Positions 1 through 6,398 are shown, numbered from the stretch's first letter. The stretch is DNA of 7,279 nucleotides from Alphaproteobacteria bacterium (GCA_021774955.1 JAJFIN010000348.1:1-7279), one strand, 5' to 3'. A program made the numbers and translations. Notes: a model not told the origin generated them from the letters alone.

Positions 1-2
1 AC

Positions 3-43
3 CGTCGTCCTGAGGAACGAGCGTAAGCGAGTGTCTCGAAGGG
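3..43 (+). repeat. Folded intergenic repeat, copy A
   Basis: This is one of four copies of a repeat in the window. It has conserved blocks TGAGGA and GTCTCGAA around a small hairpin. Predicted fold: TCCT (8-11) pairs with AGGG (40-43), GAG (12-14) with CTC (35-37), and the inner stem ACGAGC (17-22) pairs with GCGAGT (27-32) through two G.A mismatches around a GTAA loop. The other copies keep this layout with different stem bases. Copy A overlaps the GTG start codon assigned to the S41 peptidase, so that start may be a by-product of repeat insertion. Confidence 0.75.
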
Positions 44-1371
44 CGCGCCAGGAATATCCAATCCAGAGAATTATCGCCACCCTGTTAAACAGGGCTTTTC
101 AATTAGTCGCTGCCTTTGTGCTCTTACCGGCGCTATTGCTAAGCACGGCTCACAGCAAAATGCTGAACCGAGACGAACAAATTGAACTGGTGAATTTGGC
201 GGCCGATGCACTCGAACAACATTATGTTTCTGAAACCAAGGGGCGTGAAATTGCACAGGCCTTGCGGGCTAGGAAACTTTCACAAGGCTCGGTCGATGAA
301 ACGCGTTTTGCTGAGTGGCTCGATGGGGCTTTGTTTGTCGACAGCGGCGATCGCCATTTGGCTTTCGCCTTTGACCCCACACATAACGAAGTTGCCCCTC
401 AAAGAGACCATAGTTTGGAGGATCTTTCCGACCAGACGCAATTCGACAATTTTGGTTTCACGGCTTTTCGCTTGCTCCCGGGCAATGTTGCTTATCTCAA
501 AATTGATCGGTTCTGGAGTTCGCCTGAGGCCGACATTATTGCTGACGCGAGCTTTACGCTTGCCGCCCAAGCCCGTGCGCTGATCATTGACTTGCGTGGC
601 AATTCCGGCGGACACCCTGATATGGTACGGCGGATACAAAGCTATTTTGTTGAACCCGATACGGTTCTCATGCGCTACCGCGATCAGCGCGATCAAGAGC
701 TTGTTGATAGCCGGGCGTTCGATTTTGCCGAGCGAAAAGATTTCACCGATAAGCCGTTGTTTGTGTTGATCGATGCCCAAACCGCATCAGCGGCAGAAGA
801 CTTCAGCTATTCCGCCAAAGCGTTCGGGTACGGAACATTGGTGGGGGAACGCAGCGCCGGCGCTGCATATACCGTGCGCACTTTTCCCATCGCAGATCTT
901 TACGGACTAACCATTTCCATTGGCGAGCCGGTTCACCCCGTGACCGGAACAAATTGGGAGGGAGACGGCGTCGAGCCCGACATTGATGTGGCGCCCGAGC
1001 AAGCTCTCCCCGTCGCACATCGTGCAGCCCTCGAACAAATGCGTGCCGAAGCCCCTTCCGAACAAGAACGCAATCAACTGGATTGGATCCTTGTCGGGTT
1101 GAACCCTCCCGAACTTAAAAGCGATCCCGCCTATGTTAAAGGACTGGCCGGCCTCTATGGTCCCATACGGATTATTCAGTCCGGCAACGGCGTATTTCAA
1201 AAAATGTCGGACAATACAAAGTCTCCGCTGCACAGACTGGCTGAGGACCTTTACAGCCCGCGCCATGATCGCTATCGCTATCAATTCATCTGGGACCGCG
1301 GTTCGATCATCGCGGTGGACCGGTTGACACCCGATGGGCGCGTTGAGCGGTATGAAAAAATTGGGAGCTAA
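31..1371 (+). CDS. S41 family (IRBP/tail-specific-like) serine peptidase, exported
   Basis: Probable S41 serine peptidase acting outside the cytoplasmic membrane; the substrate is unknown. A hydrophobic stretch at residues 25-38, ending in STAHS, reads as a signal peptide or anchor. Residues 44-140 form a helical N-terminal domain. The catalytic domain (about 144-325) carries LIIDLRGNSGG at 184-194, TASAAED at 251-257 with likely nucleophile Ser253, and GERSAGAA after it. I see no PDZ domain, unlike classical C-terminal processing peptidases. The last ~90 residues look beta-rich, as in IRBP-like bacterial proteins. The start is uncertain: GTG at 31 lies inside a repeat, the frame is open to the window edge, and the first ATG (160) would remove the signal peptide. 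GAGGA (12-16) is a distant Shine-Dalgarno candidate. The stop is TAA. Family is fairly sure; activity is inferred. Confidence 0.82.
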   Translation: MSRRARQEYPIQRIIATLLNRAFQLVAAFVLLPALLLSTAHSKMLNRDEQIELVNLAADALEQHYVSETKGREIAQALRARKLSQGSVDETRFAEWLDGALFVDSGDRHLAFAFDPTHNEVAPQRDHSLEDLSDQTQFDNFGFTAFRLLPGNVAYLKIDRFWSSPEADIIADASFTLAAQARALIIDLRGNSGGHPDMVRRIQSYFVEPDTVLMRYRDQRDQELVDSRAFDFAERKDFTDKPLFVLIDAQTASAAEDFSYSAKAFGYGTLVGERSAGAAYTVRTFPIADLYGLTISIGEPVHPVTGTNWEGDGVEPDIDVAPEQALPVAHRAALEQMRAEAPSEQERNQLDWILVGLNPPELKSDPAYVKGLAGLYGPIRIIQSGNGVFQKMSDNTKSPLHRLAEDLYSPRHDRYRYQFIWDRGSIIAVDRLTPDGRVERYEKIGS

Positions 1372-1400
1372 CGCTAGAGCGATTTCGTAAGTAATCCCTG

Positions 1401-1530
1401 TGTCATTCCGGAGGAGCGAAAGCGATTTCCGGAATCCATACCATAAGTAACTTCTGTTTCTCGAAGACAAGTATGCGCTAGACGAGAGCCCACGGGAATG
1501 GACTCCGGGGCGTAGCCCGGAGTGACTGGG
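1401..1530. repeat. Intergenic imperfect inverted repeat (TCATTCCGG type)
   Basis: The 208-bp gap between the peptidase and radical SAM genes is mostly this element. Its outer arms TCATTCCGG (1403-1411) and CCGGAGTGA (1518-1526) pair with one mismatch. Each end also folds alone: ATTCCGGA (1405-1412) with TCCGGAAT (1428-1435), and CTCCGGG (1503-1509) with CCCGGAG (1516-1522) around a 6-nt loop. No T-run follows, so it is not a typical intrinsic terminator, though it could stabilise the 3' end of the upstream mRNA. It resembles repeats I recall from alphaproteobacterial genomes; only one copy is visible here. Confidence 0.6.
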
Positions 1531-1544
1531 ATGAATATTTGTTC

Positions 1545-1574
1545 TTGATTTGTTCTCTTTTCGGGCGCTAGAAT
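1545..1574 (+). promoter_or_regulatory. Candidate sigma70-type promoter for a leaderless radical SAM mRNA
   Basis: TTGATT (1545-1550) and TAGAAT (1569-1574) are separated by 18 bp and match the -35 and -10 consensus at 4/6 and 5/6 positions. The -10 ends 5 nt before ATG 1580, so transcription would begin at or next to the start codon. No Shine-Dalgarno precedes the ATG, which fits a leaderless message. Prediction only. Confidence 0.3.
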
Positions 1575-1579
1575 GAGCC

Positions 1580-2707
1580 ATGCAGGAAAAGAAGAAATTG
1601 GCCGGCGCTGCCTCTTTGGCGCAGACGCCGGAAGTGACCGCTCATGCCAAGGCCAGACGCGGTCGCGGTTCTGGGTCTAATGCTTCCGGTCGGTTTGAGA
1701 CGACGCAACGGGTGTTGCTCGATGATGGTTGGGGCAGTCTCGATGAAGATCTGCCGAAGCTGCGCACCACCATCCTGCGCGATGCCAGCCGGACGATCAT
1801 CACGCGCAATAAATCGCCGGACATTTCCTTTGACCGTTCGATCAATCCTTATAAGGGCTGCGAGCATGGCTGCATTTATTGTTTTGCCCGGCCGACCCAC
1901 GCCTATCTAGGGCTGTCGCCCGGTCTCGATTTTGAGACAATTCTTTTTGAAAAACCAAACGCCGCTCAACTCCTCGAACAAGAGCTGCGCGATCCAAACT
2001 ACAAACCGCGGGTCATCGCCATGGGCACGAATACCGATCCGTATCAACCGATTGAACGGACACGGATGATTACCCGGCAAGTGCTCGAGGTGTTGCTGGC
2101 TTTTGGGCACCCGGTGACCATTGTAACCAAGTCGGCTTTGATCACCCGCGACATCGATATCTTATCTGCATTGGCAAAACGAAACCTGACCAAGGTCGCG
2201 CTGTCGGTGACAACGCTCGACCGTAAACTCTCACGCAAAATGGAACCACGCGCGTCGACGCCTGGGCGCCGGATCGAAGCGCTGAAACAATTGTCCGATG
2301 CAGGCATCCCCACGGCCGTCATGGTCGCGCCAGTGATCCCGGCGCTGAATGATGCTGAGATCGAGGAGATTTTGGAACGCGCCGTGGAAGTCGGCGTGAA
2401 ACAGGCGGCCTATATTATCCTGCGCATGCCGCTTGAGATTAAGGATCTGTTTCGAGAATGGTTGGAAGAACATTACCCCGACCGGGCGGCCCATGTGATC
2501 GACCTGATCCGACAGATGCGCAATGGCAAAGACTACGATGCCCAATGGGGCAAACGCATGCGCGGCACCGGGCCTTATGCCGAAATGATCGCCCGGCGCG
2601 TGCATCTCGCGACGCGGCGCTTGGGGCTCAATCATATTGTCTCTGACCTTGATGTTACGCAGTTCAAACCGCCGCTAAAGCCAGGGGACCAGATGGCGCT
2701 GTTGTGA
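1580..2707 (+). CDS. PA0069 family radical SAM protein
   Basis: Cytoplasmic radical SAM iron-sulfur protein of the PA0069/Rv2578c type, distantly like spore photoproduct lyase; the substrate is not known for this family. The 4Fe-4S motif is C94-EHG-C98-IY-C101 (CxxxCxxC), within SFDRSINPYKGCEHGC. Further family marks are MGTNTDPYQP at 148-157, the MEPRAS segment from 221, and APVIPALND at 250-258. The first ~75 residues are basic, low-complexity and probably flexible; the TIM-barrel core follows. At 375 residues it is full length for the family. The start is ATG 1580; no Shine-Dalgarno is visible and a -10-like TAGAAT lies 5 nt upstream. It ends in TGA and stands alone between two repeat-bearing gaps. 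From memory, relatives in alphaproteobacteria can lie near rnhB, which here is 3.7 kb away. Family assignment is secure; biochemical role is open. Confidence 0.95.
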   Translation: MQEKKKLAGAASLAQTPEVTAHAKARRGRGSGSNASGRFETTQRVLLDDGWGSLDEDLPKLRTTILRDASRTIITRNKSPDISFDRSINPYKGCEHGCIYCFARPTHAYLGLSPGLDFETILFEKPNAAQLLEQELRDPNYKPRVIAMGTNTDPYQPIERTRMITRQVLEVLLAFGHPVTIVTKSALITRDIDILSALAKRNLTKVALSVTTLDRKLSRKMEPRASTPGRRIEALKQLSDAGIPTAVMVAPVIPALNDAEIEEILERAVEVGVKQAAYIILRMPLEIKDLFREWLEEHYPDRAAHVIDLIRQMRNGKDYDAQWGKRMRGTGPYAEMIARRVHLATRRLGLNHIVSDLDVTQFKPPLKPGDQMALL

Positions 2708-2739
2708 GGGGGTGGTCAGGCGCCAATTTCAAAAAACAT

Positions 2740-2776
2740 CGTCATGGTGAGGAGGCGTTAGCCGTCTCGAACCATG
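2740..2776 (+). repeat. Folded intergenic repeat, copy B
   Basis: This copy keeps TGAGGA and GTCTCGAA but differs in its stems. The outer stem is CATGGT (2743-2748) with ACCATG (2771-2776), where the other copies have CCCT with AGGG. The middle stem is GAG with CTC, and the inner stem GGC (2754-2756) pairs with GCC (2761-2763) around a GTTA loop. Both sides of the outer stem have changed together, which is compensatory. It lies head-to-head with copy C. Confidence 0.75.
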
Positions 2777-2801
2777 GGAACAACACACTGATGGACAACC
2801 G

Positions 2802-2842
2802 CCCTTCGAGACGCAAGCTGACGCTTGCTCCTCAGGGTGACG
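2802..2842 (-). repeat. Folded intergenic repeat, copy C (inverted)
   Basis: Minus-strand copy of the same family. Its outer stem is CCCT (2802-2805) with AGGG (2834-2837), the middle stem GAG (2808-2810) with CTC (2831-2833), and the inner stem a perfect GCAAGC (2813-2818) with GCTTGC (2823-2828) around four bases. With copy B it makes a ~100-bp inverted pair downstream of the radical SAM gene, comparable in layout to paired REP elements of other bacteria. Confidence 0.8.
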
Positions 2843-2874
2843 CCGAGGTGTTTCTCTTTAAACCTTCCCACCCA

Positions 2875-2903
2875 ACTTTCGCCGCACACAATCGAAAGTG
2901 CGG
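2875..2903. other. Mutually exclusive stem-loops, function unknown
   Basis: ACTTTCG (2875-2881) pairs perfectly with CGAAAGT (2893-2899) around 11 nt. CCGCAC (2882-2887), inside that loop, pairs perfectly with GTGCGG (2898-2903). The two stems share bases 2898-2899 and interleave, so they cannot both form fully. No T-run follows, so it is not a standard terminator. It could be chance or a small regulatory RNA structure. Confidence 0.3.
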
Positions 2904-3024
2904 ATTCCTTTGATTAGTGTTCTTCCTAAACCAGTGACGACATGAATTTGTTGTCCGATCCAGGGGGGAGTTCCGCCATTAATCCGTACCCGTTTCATAG
3001 CGATGCCCGTATCAGGTGAAAAAA

Positions 3025-3052
3025 TTGTTTGTTAAACCGTTGACCTTAGAAT
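3025..3052 (+). promoter_or_regulatory. Candidate promoter for a leaderless GGDEF-EAL mRNA
   Basis: TTGTTT (3025-3030) and TAGAAT (3047-3052) lie 16 bp apart; the -10 ends 6 nt before ATG 3059. No Shine-Dalgarno is present, and an in-frame TAG (3047-3049) rules out an earlier start. The same TAGAAT-to-ATG arrangement precedes the radical SAM gene. The -35 match is weak (3/6). Confidence 0.25.
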
Positions 3053-3058
3053 AACTCG

Positions 3059-4255
3059 ATGGCGAGGCGTCGTGATATATTTGGGCCAATCCGCAACCGA
3101 GCGTGGCCCTTAGCCGAGAATGGCAACTACCTGGCGGCAGCGCGGCGGCGATTGTTTACGGCTGTGTGTTCACTCGTCGGGGTCTCCGGCACTCTATCCG
3201 GTGCAGTGGCGGTCATCACGGGTGTTCAAACCGACCCTGTGGCGTCGGTGCTGGGTATACTTATTCCTCTATTGATTGGCATTCTACCTTTCATCGTCGC
3301 CGAGCGGATAAAAGTTGAGAAGGTTTCAATTGCTGTTCTTTCTGCTCTTTTCTTCCATCTCATTTACATATCGACAACGCCTACAGGGTCAGGGGCGGTA
3401 ATTTATCTTGCCTGTATCCCGCTTCTGTTTGGATTGCTTGCGGGATTTCGCTGGAGCCTTCTCTCGGGCCTTCTCGTGATTGGTGCTGTAGTCGCGTTGT
3501 CGCCTAAATATGTCCCCTTTTGGACCGCCATGCCGACCGGCATTCTGTCTTTTGCTTGTGCAATCTGTATCGGCATTTTTCAAAGAGAAATTGAACGCAC
3601 GACCGGTTATTTGCTGGCGCTGAATGAGCGGTCAACTAGATCGCAGCGACGTCAAAAAGAGCTAAGCCTGCTCCTTGAGGCGACTCTGAACAATATTGAA
3701 CAGGGGGTCGTGGTTTATGATTCTCAAAGACGCCTGGCCATTTGGAACGACGTTTATGAACACTTGATGGATTTCCCGCGCGGTTGGCTTAAGCCAGGCA
3801 TGACCATGGAAGACTATTTTCGGTTTAATGCTGAGCGCGGTGAGTATGGCGATATCTCCGACCAGAATATTGACGAGATCGTCGCCCAGAGAATGAAGAC
3901 TCTCAACATTGACAACTACGGGGCGGAGCCGCACCGCTATGTCAGAAGAAGGCCCAATGGACGATATATCGAAATCATTGGCAACCTCACGCCCGAAGGT
4001 GGCACCGTTGTCACCTATACCGATATCACAGACAAAGAAAATTCCCGTCAAGAGATCGAGAGATTGGCATGGACAGACCCGCTCACCGATCTTCTCAACC
4101 GGAACAGCTTGCGGTCGACGATGTTGAAATCGATGGGTGTTGCCACAAACACCAATCAGACCCTAGCCGTTCTGTTGGTCGACCTCGACAAATTTAAACC
4201 TATCAACGATAGCTATGGTCATGCCGCCGGCGATGAAGTGTTGAAACTCATTTAG
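3059..4255 (+). CDS. N-terminal part: membrane sensor, PAS and first half of GGDEF domain
   Basis: The 398-residue product that ends at the amber codon. A basic N-terminus (MARRRD) leads into about five or six membrane helices between residues 33 and 175, probably a ligand- or membrane-state-sensing module I cannot name. A helical linker (176-202) precedes a PAS domain (203-325) of the PAS-7 type often fused to GGDEF in alphaproteobacteria (LNNIEQGVVVYD ... YTDITDKE). The GGDEF domain starts at DPLTDLLNR (340-348) and includes metal ligand Asp375 in VDLDKFK, substrate residue Asn383 and the GDEVL segment with Asp392. It then stops before the GG(D/E)EF loop, so this product alone could not make cyclic di-GMP. 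The start is ATG 3059, fixed by an upstream in-frame stop; there is no clear ribosome-binding site. It is poorer in GC than its neighbours in sampled lines. Confidence 0.85.
   Translation: MARRRDIFGPIRNRAWPLAENGNYLAAARRRLFTAVCSLVGVSGTLSGAVAVITGVQTDPVASVLGILIPLLIGILPFIVAERIKVEKVSIAVLSALFFHLIYISTTPTGSGAVIYLACIPLLFGLLAGFRWSLLSGLLVIGAVVALSPKYVPFWTAMPTGILSFACAICIGIFQREIERTTGYLLALNERSTRSQRRQKELSLLLEATLNNIEQGVVVYDSQRRLAIWNDVYEHLMDFPRGWLKPGMTMEDYFRFNAERGEYGDISDQNIDEIVAQRMKTLNIDNYGAEPHRYVRRRPNGRYIEIIGNLTPEGGTVVTYTDITDKENSRQEIERLAWTDPLTDLLNRNSLRSTMLKSMGVATNTNQTLAVLLVDLDKFKPINDSYGHAAGDEVLKLI
4253..4255 (+). other. In-frame amber codon interrupting the GGDEF domain
   Basis: This TAG follows ATT (Ile398) and precedes AGC CGG, which continues the conserved helix. 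GGDEF proteins usually have a small or polar residue here, as in LxxVAxRL. The minus-strand cytochrome b561 (stop 5399-5397) and GFA (stop 6020-6018) genes both terminate with TAG, so TAG is used as an ordinary stop in this genome. Confidence 0.9.
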
Positions 4256-4378
4256 AGCCGGATACAAGCGAGTATTCGAGAAAGCGATCACGCCTTTCGT
4301 CTCGGTGGTGATGAGTTCGCAATCCTCACTTTCTTTAAGAATGATGAGCGACACGGCATTGAGGTTCTGGTTTCGCGA

Positions 4379-5395
4379 TTGTTGCGAAAACTCAGCGAGC
4401 CGATTGAATATCAGGAACATCGATTGTCGGTCGGTGCCAGCATCGGCATCTCGTTCTTTTCCGTTGGCGATTACCATTGCACGGCCGACGAATTGATCCG
4501 AAAAGCCGATACCGCACTTTATGAGGCGAAAAACAACGGCCGAAATTGCTATCGAATCTATGACAAAAATGTCGACGTAAAAGCTCAAAAGGCGCGCCAA
4601 CTCGAAACAGCTCTGCGCACGGCGTTAGACCGAGACCAGTTTGAGCTGTACTACCAACCAAAATATTGCGCCAAAAATCAAACCATCATCGGTACCGAAG
4701 CGCTCATTCGCTGGAATCATCCAGAACTCGGGCTCACCTTTCCCGATGACTTCATGCCGATTGTTGAACGAAACGAACTGGTTTTTCCTTTGGGCCTATG
4801 GGTTCTTGAAGAGGCATGGCGACAGCTTCAGATCTGGGTCGACGATCTCTCCCTCGATGATTTTTCTTTGAGTGTCAACATTTCAGCCCGGCAGTTTTTT
4901 GATGCCGGGTTTATTGCGGTCCTAAAAAATATGGCTGCGGACTTGCCTCACTTGACTGCAAAGTTAGAACTGGAAATAACCGAAGAGGTGACCATCGAGA
5001 ATGTCGATGAAGCCGCGATTATCATGCAGCAGATCAATAATTTAGGGTTTAGCATTTCGATCGATGATTTTGGCACGGGATATTCAAGTATCTCTTATCT
5101 CCATAAACTCCCGGTGCAGAAGATAAAGATCGACAAATCCTTTCTGGTTGACAGTTTGACCGACACCGCACATTCCGAAACGGTTGTGCGGTCGATCATT
5201 GACCTTGGTCACAATCTCGACATGAAGGTCATCGCCGAGGGTGTTGAAACCCTGGAGCAGGTGAACTTCCTCTACCAAAACAATTGCGATGAGCTGCAAG
5301 GCTTTTTCTTCAGTCGCCCGGTTAGGGCGGAGGCAATGACGGTCCTCTTGCAGCCGCATTCCCCTACCGAAAGCGAGAGCCAGCTTCAGGCTTAA
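4379..5395 (+). CDS. C-terminal part: end of GGDEF domain and complete EAL phosphodiesterase
   Basis: The frame is open from 4256. The first possible start codon is TTG 4379, with no convincing ribosome-binding site, and it lies after the GGDEF loop. This is probably not an independent gene. Numbering as one chain with the upstream half: the region 4256-4378 encodes the inhibitory I-site R407xxD410, five residues before G416-G417-D418-E419-F420. The EAL domain keeps E547-A-L, N607 of NxSxxQ, E639 in ELEITE, D669-D670 in DDFGTGYSS, K690 of KID, E727 and E730 in AEGVE, and Q747 in QGF. All residues I associate with cyclic-di-GMP hydrolysis are therefore present. The stop is TAA, one base from the stop of the convergent cytochrome b561 gene. 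If made, the fragment would be soluble and could work as a phosphodiesterase. Confidence 0.7.
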   Translation: MLRKLSEPIEYQEHRLSVGASIGISFFSVGDYHCTADELIRKADTALYEAKNNGRNCYRIYDKNVDVKAQKARQLETALRTALDRDQFELYYQPKYCAKNQTIIGTEALIRWNHPELGLTFPDDFMPIVERNELVFPLGLWVLEEAWRQLQIWVDDLSLDDFSLSVNISARQFFDAGFIAVLKNMAADLPHLTAKLELEITEEVTIENVDEAAIIMQQINNLGFSISIDDFGTGYSSISYLHKLPVQKIKIDKSFLVDSLTDTAHSETVVRSIIDLGHNLDMKVIAEGVETLEQVNFLYQNNCDELQGFFFSRPVRAEAMTVLLQPHSPTESESQLQA

Positions 5396-5396
5396 C

Positions 5397-5954
5397 CTAA
5401 ACCCGCCCCCCCAACATCCGGCGCAAGGTGCCGTCCTTGTCGAAGAAGTGATGCTTCATCGCGGCGGAGAAATGAAGCACGACCGCGAGGATCAGCAGCT
5501 TACTGACGATCTCGTGGGTCTCGTGGCCGATACCGGCAACCATGGCATTGAGTGGGATCATCTTACCGGGATTGGCCGGATCGGGATTGGGCGCCAAGAG
5601 CTCGATGCCAAACAGCGGAATGCCATGGCCGCCGGCGCCGGACATCATCATGCCGGAGATCGGCATCAGCACCGTGCCGATAATCAACGACCATTGAACG
5701 ACACGCGACAGCGTGATCTCCCAATTGGCGTGATTGCCGGTCGGGACCGGCAGGCCGTTCATCATGCGCCAGACCACGCGGGCCAAAATGATCGCAAAGA
5801 TCGCGACGCCGGTCGATTTATGGATCGGATAAAGCGACCAGGTTTCGGTCTTGTTCATATAGGTGCCGACGCCCAGAAGGCCGATGACGGTCAGTCCAAC
5901 GATCCAATGTAGTGCGATTGTTGCCGGTGCGAATTTCTCTTGGCTGTCGCGCAT
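5397..5954 (-). CDS. Cytochrome b561 family di-heme membrane protein
   Basis: Inner-membrane b-type cytochrome of the bacterial b561 (CybB-like) family, which passes electrons between the quinone pool and periplasmic or superoxide partners. The 185 residues match the usual family size. Four membrane helices are visible at about 13-33, 48-67, 89-110 and 148-166. The likely heme-ligand histidines are His16 in ALHW, His45 in IHKSTG, His147 in THEI and His161 in VLHFSAAMKHHFF; the 14-residue spacing of the last two matches the E. coli protein as I recall it. The loop at about 111-140 is longer and Pro/Gly/Asn-rich, probably periplasmic. The start ATG (5954-5952) has a purine-rich AGAGAGGG 4 nt upstream. 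The gene follows the GFA gene by 63 bp on the same strand and may share its transcript. The stop is TAG. Confidence 0.95.
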   Translation of the reverse strand: MRDSQEKFAPATIALHWIVGLTVIGLLGVGTYMNKTETWSLYPIHKSTGVAIFAIILARVVWRMMNGLPVPTGNHANWEITLSRVVQWSLIIGTVLMPISGMMMSGAGGHGIPLFGIELLAPNPDPANPGKMIPLNAMVAGIGHETHEIVSKLLILAVVLHFSAAMKHHFFDKDGTLRRMLGGRV

Positions 5955-6017
5955 GATGCCCTCTCTGGTGATTTGCTCTTCATGGGATATTACGGGATTG
6001 ATTGGGACTTGCCACCC

Positions 6018-6398
6018 CTATCGGGACTTTGTGTTGACATGCACCCAGGCGAGCTTTTCGTCGAGATTTCCGTCTTTTTCAGGCGGAAACAGGTCCGGCT
6101 CATCGAAAGCCCCCACGAAAAAGTGAATTTCGCCAGGCCAGCGCTCGCCCTCATAGGCGATGGGTGAGCCGCATTTTGCGCAGAAATGGCGCTTGACGCC
6201 GGGCGACGAGGGGTAAGTGTCGGCCGGTTTGGCGAAGGCCACGTTTTTCCATTCATAGCCGGCAAAGGAGGCAAAGGCGGCGCCGGTTGATTTGCGGCAA
6301 TCGGCGCAATGGCAATTGGCGGTCCATTTGGGCGGGCCGGTAACCTCGAAAGCCACCGCGCCGCACCGGCAACGGCCTTTGTGGGTTTCTTTTTCCAT
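6018..6398 (-). CDS. GFA family (glutathione-dependent formaldehyde-activating enzyme/CENP-V-like) zinc protein
   Basis: Small cytoplasmic zinc-binding protein of the GFA superfamily. The founding member was proposed to speed glutathione-formaldehyde adduct formation, but most members, probably including this one, have no proven substrate. All seven expected cysteines are present: C10 and C12 in GRCRCGAV, C29, C31 and C34 in NCHCADCRKSTG, and C73 and C76 in FCAKCGSPIAY. The first group and C73/C76 form the structural zinc site; C29/C31/C34 form the second, catalytic-type site. At 126 residues it is full length. The start ATG (6398-6396) has GAGG 6 nt upstream. It is divergent from rnhB with only 38 bp between start codons, so the promoters must overlap or lie within the genes. 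Cytochrome b561 lies downstream on the same strand. Family is secure; substrate is unknown. Confidence 0.94.
   Translation of the reverse strand: MEKETHKGRCRCGAVAFEVTGPPKWTANCHCADCRKSTGAAFASFAGYEWKNVAFAKPADTYPSSPGVKRHFCAKCGSPIAYEGERWPGEIHFFVGAFDEPDLFPPEKDGNLDEKLAWVHVNTKSR

Larger units (their letters stand above)
2708..3058. other. 351-bp gene-free interval
   Basis: I find no convincing gene between the radical SAM stop and the GGDEF-EAL start. A short plus-strand frame (2704-2913) starts on the radical SAM stop codon and reads through repeat DNA, so I discount it. The interval holds two inverted copies of the folded repeat (2740-2776 and 2802-2842), a pair of mutually exclusive stems (2875-2903), about 120 bp with no recognisable element, and a candidate promoter against the next ATG (3025-3052). 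Confidence 0.7.
3059..5395 (+). pseudogene. Membrane PAS-GGDEF-EAL cyclic-di-GMP enzyme split by one in-frame amber codon
   Basis: Read through, this is one 778-position frame: membrane sensor (about 33-175), PAS domain (203-325), GGDEF diguanylate cyclase (338-502) and EAL phosphodiesterase (513-765). Codon 399 is TAG (4253-4255), replacing a variable helix position between GDEVLKLI and SRIQASIRESD of the GGDEF domain. There is no frameshift and no other stop for 379 codons afterwards. Catalytic residues on both sides are intact, so the lesion is either very recent, a base-call error, or read through. TAG is one base from TCG (Ser), CAG, AAG and GAG, any of which could fit here. Conventional translation would give a product lacking the GGDEF signature loop and the whole EAL domain, hence the pseudogene call. 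The two halves are described separately. Confidence 0.7.

Noticed and set aside
1403..1526. Insertion sequence or MITE with target duplication
   Set aside because: No transposase frame lies inside, and the outer arms are imperfect. The 8-bp GCGCTAGA pair at 1475 and 1565 does not flank the element and could be chance.
907..1581. 224-codon minus-strand frame across the end of the peptidase gene
   Set aside because: It lies antisense to a well-supported S41 domain and across the intergenic repeat. It is a shadow frame without family motifs.
2875..2903. H-type pseudoknot
   Set aside because: The connecting loops would be zero length on both sides, which is sterically poor. Alternative hairpins are more plausible.
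2704..2913. 69-codon plus-strand reading frame after the radical SAM gene
   Set aside because: Its GTG overlaps the radical SAM stop codon, most of it reads through two inverted repeat copies, and the translation shows no domain or amphipathic pattern.
4253..4255. Genome-wide TAG reassignment (or pyrrolysine-type decoding) as explanation of the amber codon
   Set aside because: Cytochrome b561 and GFA both end in TAG at the expected family lengths, so TAG behaves as a stop here. Local readthrough cannot be excluded.
5448..5912. 154-codon plus-strand frame antisense to cytochrome b561
   Set aside because: Rich in Asp, His, Gly and Arg, as expected from reading a membrane protein gene backwards. 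The b561 frame has all heme ligands.
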